Source: Actinomycetota bacterium
GTDB taxonomy: Bacteria; Actinomycetota; Acidimicrobiia; Acidimicrobiales; Aldehydirespiratoraceae
Assembly: GCA_009937405.1 (NCBI GenBank)
Contig: JAACCU010000119.1
Location: forward strand, 1 to 47,472
Direction of reading: 5' to 3'
Length of the DNA: 47,472 bases
The notes below the pieces were generated by a model that worked only from the letters and a program-made list of their open reading frames with translations, ran no database searches and was not told where the DNA came from. Made by a program: the position numbers and the translations under genes. Below, one piece after another: positions 45,507 through 47,472 of the stretch (its first letter is position 1; each line of letters opens with the position of its first letter).

Positions 45507-46477
45507 CAGGCGACTTCCGCGAGCTTCTCAACGGCGCGAAAACGGGCGGCTTCAGAGCGCGGATTGCGCTCGATCTCTGCCTCACTCGGCTTCCGAGCGC
45601 CTCGCCACAGCAAGCGAACTGTCGGCTCGTTCCCAGGCGGCGGGGGAAGTTCTGGACGCTGACGAGGAGCTTCGCCAGCTTCATCACGGAAGAGACGTTT
45701 TACAATCCGGTCCTCACCGGAGTGGTACGAGAGCACGGCACACCGACCTTGTGGGGCGAGAAGGTCAAGAGCTTGTTGAATGGCGTCCTCGAGGATGTCG
45801 AGTTCCTCGTTGATCTCGATGCGTAGCGCCTGGAATGTCTTGCGGGCCGGGTGTCCACCTTTACGACGAACAGCCGCAGGTACAGCATCACGAACAACGT
45901 CAGCGAGTTGAGCCGTGGTGGAGAACGGCCGGTTGGCCACGATGGCCTTGGCGATGCGCGGGGCTTGCCGCTCGTCGCTGTTGCGCCGAAGGATGCCGAT
46001 CAATGATCCCTCATCGATGGTGTTCACAAAACCTGCTGCAGTAATGCCCTTCGAGCGGTCCATACGCATGTCCAGGGGACCATCGTTTCGGAAGCTGAAT
46101 CCGCGATCGGCATGGTCGAGCTGAGGCGAACTCACGCCCAGGTCGAACAATGCACCGGAAAGCTGAGTGTGTCCAAGAGAGCGGACCGCATCGGCGAGAC
46201 CATCGAAACGGGTGTGGCGGAGGGTCACCCGGTCGCCATGGGGTGCGAGCCGGGTGCCAGCAGCGGCGAGTGCCTGCTCATCCTGGTCGAGACCAAGGAT
46301 CGAGAGGCCCTCGTTTACTGCGAGAAGAGCGGATGCATGGCCGGCACCGCCGAGCGTGGCATCGACGACGAGGCCATCAGGAACTTCCGAGAGCACTGAT
46401 ACGACCTCGTCACGCATGACAGACACGTGGGAGAACGGTTTCGTGCCGCCAGTCTGGTTGTCGACGTTGTCGGTCAT
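45506..46477 (-). CDS. rsmH: 16S rRNA m4C1402 methyltransferase RsmH (MraW)
   Basis: SAM-dependent N4-methylation of C1402 in 16S rRNA. The N-terminus HVSVMRDEVVSVL and SAM loop VVDATLGGAGHASALL are standard; the middle has LFDLGVSSPQLDHADRGFSF and LDMRMD, then HPARKTFQALRIEINEEL and VLSYHSGEDRIVKRLF. 323 residues. It follows mraZ after 200 bp that hold a large RNA hairpin. Confidence 0.96.
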   Translation of the reverse strand: MTDNVDNQTGGTKPFSHVSVMRDEVVSVLSEVPDGLVVDATLGGAGHASALLAVNEGLSILGLDQDEQALAAAGTRLAPHGDRVTLRHTRFDGLADAVRSLGHTQLSGALFDLGVSSPQLDHADRGFSFRNDGPLDMRMDRSKGITAAGFVNTIDEGSLIGILRRNSDERQAPRIAKAIVANRPFSTTAQLADVVRDAVPAAVRRKGGHPARKTFQALRIEINEELDILEDAIQQALDLLAPQGRCAVLSYHSGEDRIVKRLFRDEAGEAPRQRPELPPPPGNEPTVRLLWRGARKPSEAEIERNPRSEAARFRAVEKLAEVA

Positions 46478-46519
46478 GGTTCAAAACACCCGGTGTGAGG
46501 CCGCTGCGGCCGAATCGCC

Positions 46520-46629
46520 CATCTGCAGTCTCCCGATCGGCGGCGCACGCCGGGATTTCTCCCCGGTCGTGCTAATGGCAAGCGGGCGGAGTACGGGTCT
46601 TCCATTTGCTGATCGGAAGACTGCAGATG
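46520..46629 (-). ncRNA. Long stem-loop between mraZ and rsmH (mraW-type leader RNA)
   Basis: Arms 46611-46629 and 46520-46538 pair over 19 positions in the minus-strand transcript; 18 are Watson-Crick pairs and one is G-U. The 72-nt loop contains a smaller perfect hairpin, CCGGG-N7-CCCGG (46550-46566). The base of the stem is 42 nt before the rsmH start. A structured element called the mraW RNA motif is known upstream of mraW in actinobacteria as a single long stem with a conserved loop. The location and shape fit; I cannot test the loop consensus. A further short GC hairpin (GGCCGC-AGC-GGCC) lies between it and the start codon. Confidence 0.65.
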
Positions 46630-46677
46630 TTCGGTTCGTTCACTGGTGGCCAGTAGCCGGGTAGATCCTTTCCTGCG

Positions 46678-47115
46678 TTAGTTGGGTCCGAAGCCGTGCC
46701 CGCGCTCGATGGCGTCGGTGAGTTTTTCGGCGCCGCTCGGGCTGATGCTCGACCAGCGCTCCGGGTTCCAGAGCTCGATACGGCGAAGCGCGCCGGTGAC
46801 AATGACGTTGCGGTCGAGTCCACCCAATTCGCGCAGATGCGGAAGCAGACGAACTCGGCCTTGAGAATCGGGGGTGACCTCGTCGGCCTGGCTGGCGAAG
46901 TGACGCAACGCATCGACTCCAACGTCGCCCTTGGCTACCTGTGCTTCGAGTCGATCAGCCATCCGGTCGAACTCTTCGGCCGGAAGGATCGCCAAGCAAT
47001 GGTCGAGCGGCGTGATGAACGCTCCCTCGGCCAGCTTTGCTCGAAACGACGACGGGAGAATGAGCCGGCCTTTGTCGTCGATTGTGTGTTCGAAGTTTCC
47101 GACAAACCGTGCCAT
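46678..47115 (-). CDS. mraZ: Transcriptional regulator MraZ
   Basis: Dimeric or multimeric AbrB-like repressor of the dcw operon. Two SpoVT-AbrB-type repeats: FVGNFEHTIDDKGRLILPSSFR (about 4-25), and DEVTPDSQGRVRLLPHLRELGGL with the paired DxxGR motifs that bind DNA. 145 residues, normal. The ATG at 47115 has an AGAGGTGA ribosome-binding site. It heads the dcw operon and should act on the repeats at 47180-47236. Confidence 0.95.
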   Translation of the reverse strand: MARFVGNFEHTIDDKGRLILPSSFRAKLAEGAFITPLDHCLAILPAEEFDRMADRLEAQVAKGDVGVDALRHFASQADEVTPDSQGRVRLLPHLRELGGLDRNVIVTGALRRIELWNPERWSSISPSGAEKLTDAIERGHGFGPN

Positions 47116-47179
47116 TGCTCACCTCTTTTCCGTGCGTTGTTCGTGTTGGCGGAGAAGGCAGTTGAGTATCTCCAGAGAA

Positions 47180-47236
47180 CCCCTCGGTCCCCTAACAGGA
47201 TCCCTAGCACTCCATATCGCCCCACACTACTCCCCA
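47180..47236 (-). promoter_or_regulatory. G-rich repeat run, probable MraZ operator
   Basis: On the minus strand: TGGGG (47232-47236), TGGGG (47220-47224), TGGAG (47210-47214), AGGGA (47201-47205), AGGGG (47189-47193) and AGGGG (47180-47184). The starts are 9-12 bp apart, near one helix turn. MraZ in several bacteria binds direct repeats of TGGGN about 10 bp apart in front of its own gene. The first three units fit best; the outer ones are looser. Confidence 0.5.
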
Positions 47237-47252
47237 TACCTCCAAATACGCA

Positions 47253-47281
47253 AGGATATTTTCACGGAGAGCGATTACGAA
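47253..47281 (-). promoter_or_regulatory. Candidate mraZ promoter
   Basis: Minus strand TTCGTA (47276-47281) and TATCCT (47253-47258) with a 17-bp spacer. The -10 fits TANNNT; the -35 is poor (3 of 6). Four bases of the -35 are shared with the LexA box. Transcription would start near 47246, before the G-rich repeats. A second -10-like GATACT lies at 47165-47170. Confidence 0.3.
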
Positions 47282-47291
47282 CGCACGTTCG
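47278..47291. promoter_or_regulatory. LexA (SOS) box
   Basis: CGAACGCACGTTCG matches the Gram-positive LexA consensus CGAAC-R-N-R-Y-GTTCG at every position. It overlaps the -35 of the candidate mraZ promoter and lies 163 bp before the mraZ ATG. No plus-strand gene starts nearby, so mraZ is the only obvious target. Confidence 0.6.
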
Positions 47292-47292
47292 G

Positions 47293-47309
47293 CGCGAATA
47301 TGATTCGCG
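47293..47309. repeat. Perfect-armed palindrome next to the LexA box
   Basis: CGCGAAT-ATG-ATTCGCG: seven-base arms around a 3-base centre, beginning one base after the LexA box. No T-run follows on either side, so a terminator for the gene ending at 47376 is unlikely; an operator for another dimeric regulator is possible. Confidence 0.45.
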
Positions 47310-47375
47310 TCAAACCAGCCGATTCTCGACGAAGTTTCACCCCGGCTGACGCACAAACATTGGGCTTTGGGGCTA

Positions 47376-47472
47376 CTAGGCCTGCGGCAAACAGTCCACG
47401 ACGGCATCAGCAACCGCGTCAGGAGTGCCGAACCCGACGACAGCGTCCATCAATTCGGCCGGCAGTTCTGTC
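47376..47472 (-). CDS. 3' end of an unidentified gene, perhaps an LLM-type oxidoreductase
   Basis: The frame enters from the window edge and stops at TAG 47376-47378. The 31 visible residues (TELPAELMDAVVGFGTPD, then AVADAVVDCLPQA) resemble the C-terminal end of luciferase-like F420/flavin oxidoreductases, where a VDAVAxxGTPDEV segment is common. This is weak evidence. It runs in the same direction as mraZ and is separated from it by 260 bp of regulatory sequence. Confidence 0.4.
   Translation of the reverse strand, partial: TELPAELMDAVVGFGTPDAVADAVVDCLPQA

Noticed and set aside
46935-47237. 100-codon minus-strand frame starting in the mraZ leader with a GGAGG before its ATG
   Set aside because: It overlaps most of mraZ in another frame, matches no family, and its start lies in the G-rich repeats that are better explained as MraZ sites.
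1-47472. CRISPR arrays, tRNA/rRNA genes, insertion sequences, prophage or toxin-antitoxin loci
   Set aside because: No regularly spaced repeats, cloverleaf-like sequences, transposase motifs or such gene pairs were seen by eye; a covariance search could still find a missed small RNA.

Overview
The window is a gene-dense, high-GC chromosomal stretch that looks like an actinobacterium, most likely of the class Acidimicrobiia. The phylum rests on a mycothiol synthase (mshD), a bacterial proteasome activator (bpa), the ftsZ-pgeF-yggS-sepF-yggT-divIVA order, no ftsA in the division cluster, and -10 boxes placed 6-7 nt before several start codons (leaderless transcription). The class is a guess from gene order and protein character; no database search was possible. 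I see no phage, IS, CRISPR, rRNA or tRNA.

Layout. 1-110 (-): 5' end of nth (endonuclease III). 153-3066 (+): mshD, rlmN, a small four-helix membrane protein and menG. 3101-14670 (-): a compact purine operon, purL-purQ-purC-purE-purK-purF-purD-purM-purN, with menA (menaquinone) joined to its end by a 1-base overlap. purL has a PurS-like N-terminal region built in. purD is interrupted by one in-frame TAG. 14862-18602 (+): hrpA helicase. 18584-19325 (-): a decayed fatty-acid desaturase. 19405-21124 (-): an orphan ORF, a nitroreductase and an unknown protein. 21203-24757 (-): dnaE, whose leader has a cluster of three DnaA-box-like sites, preceded by bpa and a phosphodiesterase; an rrf2 regulator is divergent.

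27090-47115 (-): the division and cell wall (dcw) block. Read in its own direction it runs mraZ, rsmH, ftsL, ftsI, murE, mraY, murD, ftsW, murG, murC, murB, ftsQ, ftsZ, then pgeF, yggS, sepF, yggT, divIVA, a DksA-like protein and rluD. From rsmH to murB every junction is a 1- or 4-base overlap, so translation is probably coupled. murF is missing between murE and mraY, and lspA is missing next to rluD. Upstream of mraZ lie a perfect LexA (SOS) box, a 7-bp-arm palindrome and a run of G-rich MraZ-type repeats. A 19-bp stem-loop sits between mraZ and rsmH. 47376-47472 (-) is the 3' end of a further gene.

Together the genes supply de novo purines (all steps except purB and purH), two menaquinone steps, the replicative polymerase, and most of the peptidoglycan precursor and septum machinery. 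The most notable signals are regulatory: SOS and MraZ sites at the dcw operon, the mraZ-rsmH RNA hairpin, and DnaA boxes at dnaE. I did not find a clearly new multi-gene system.
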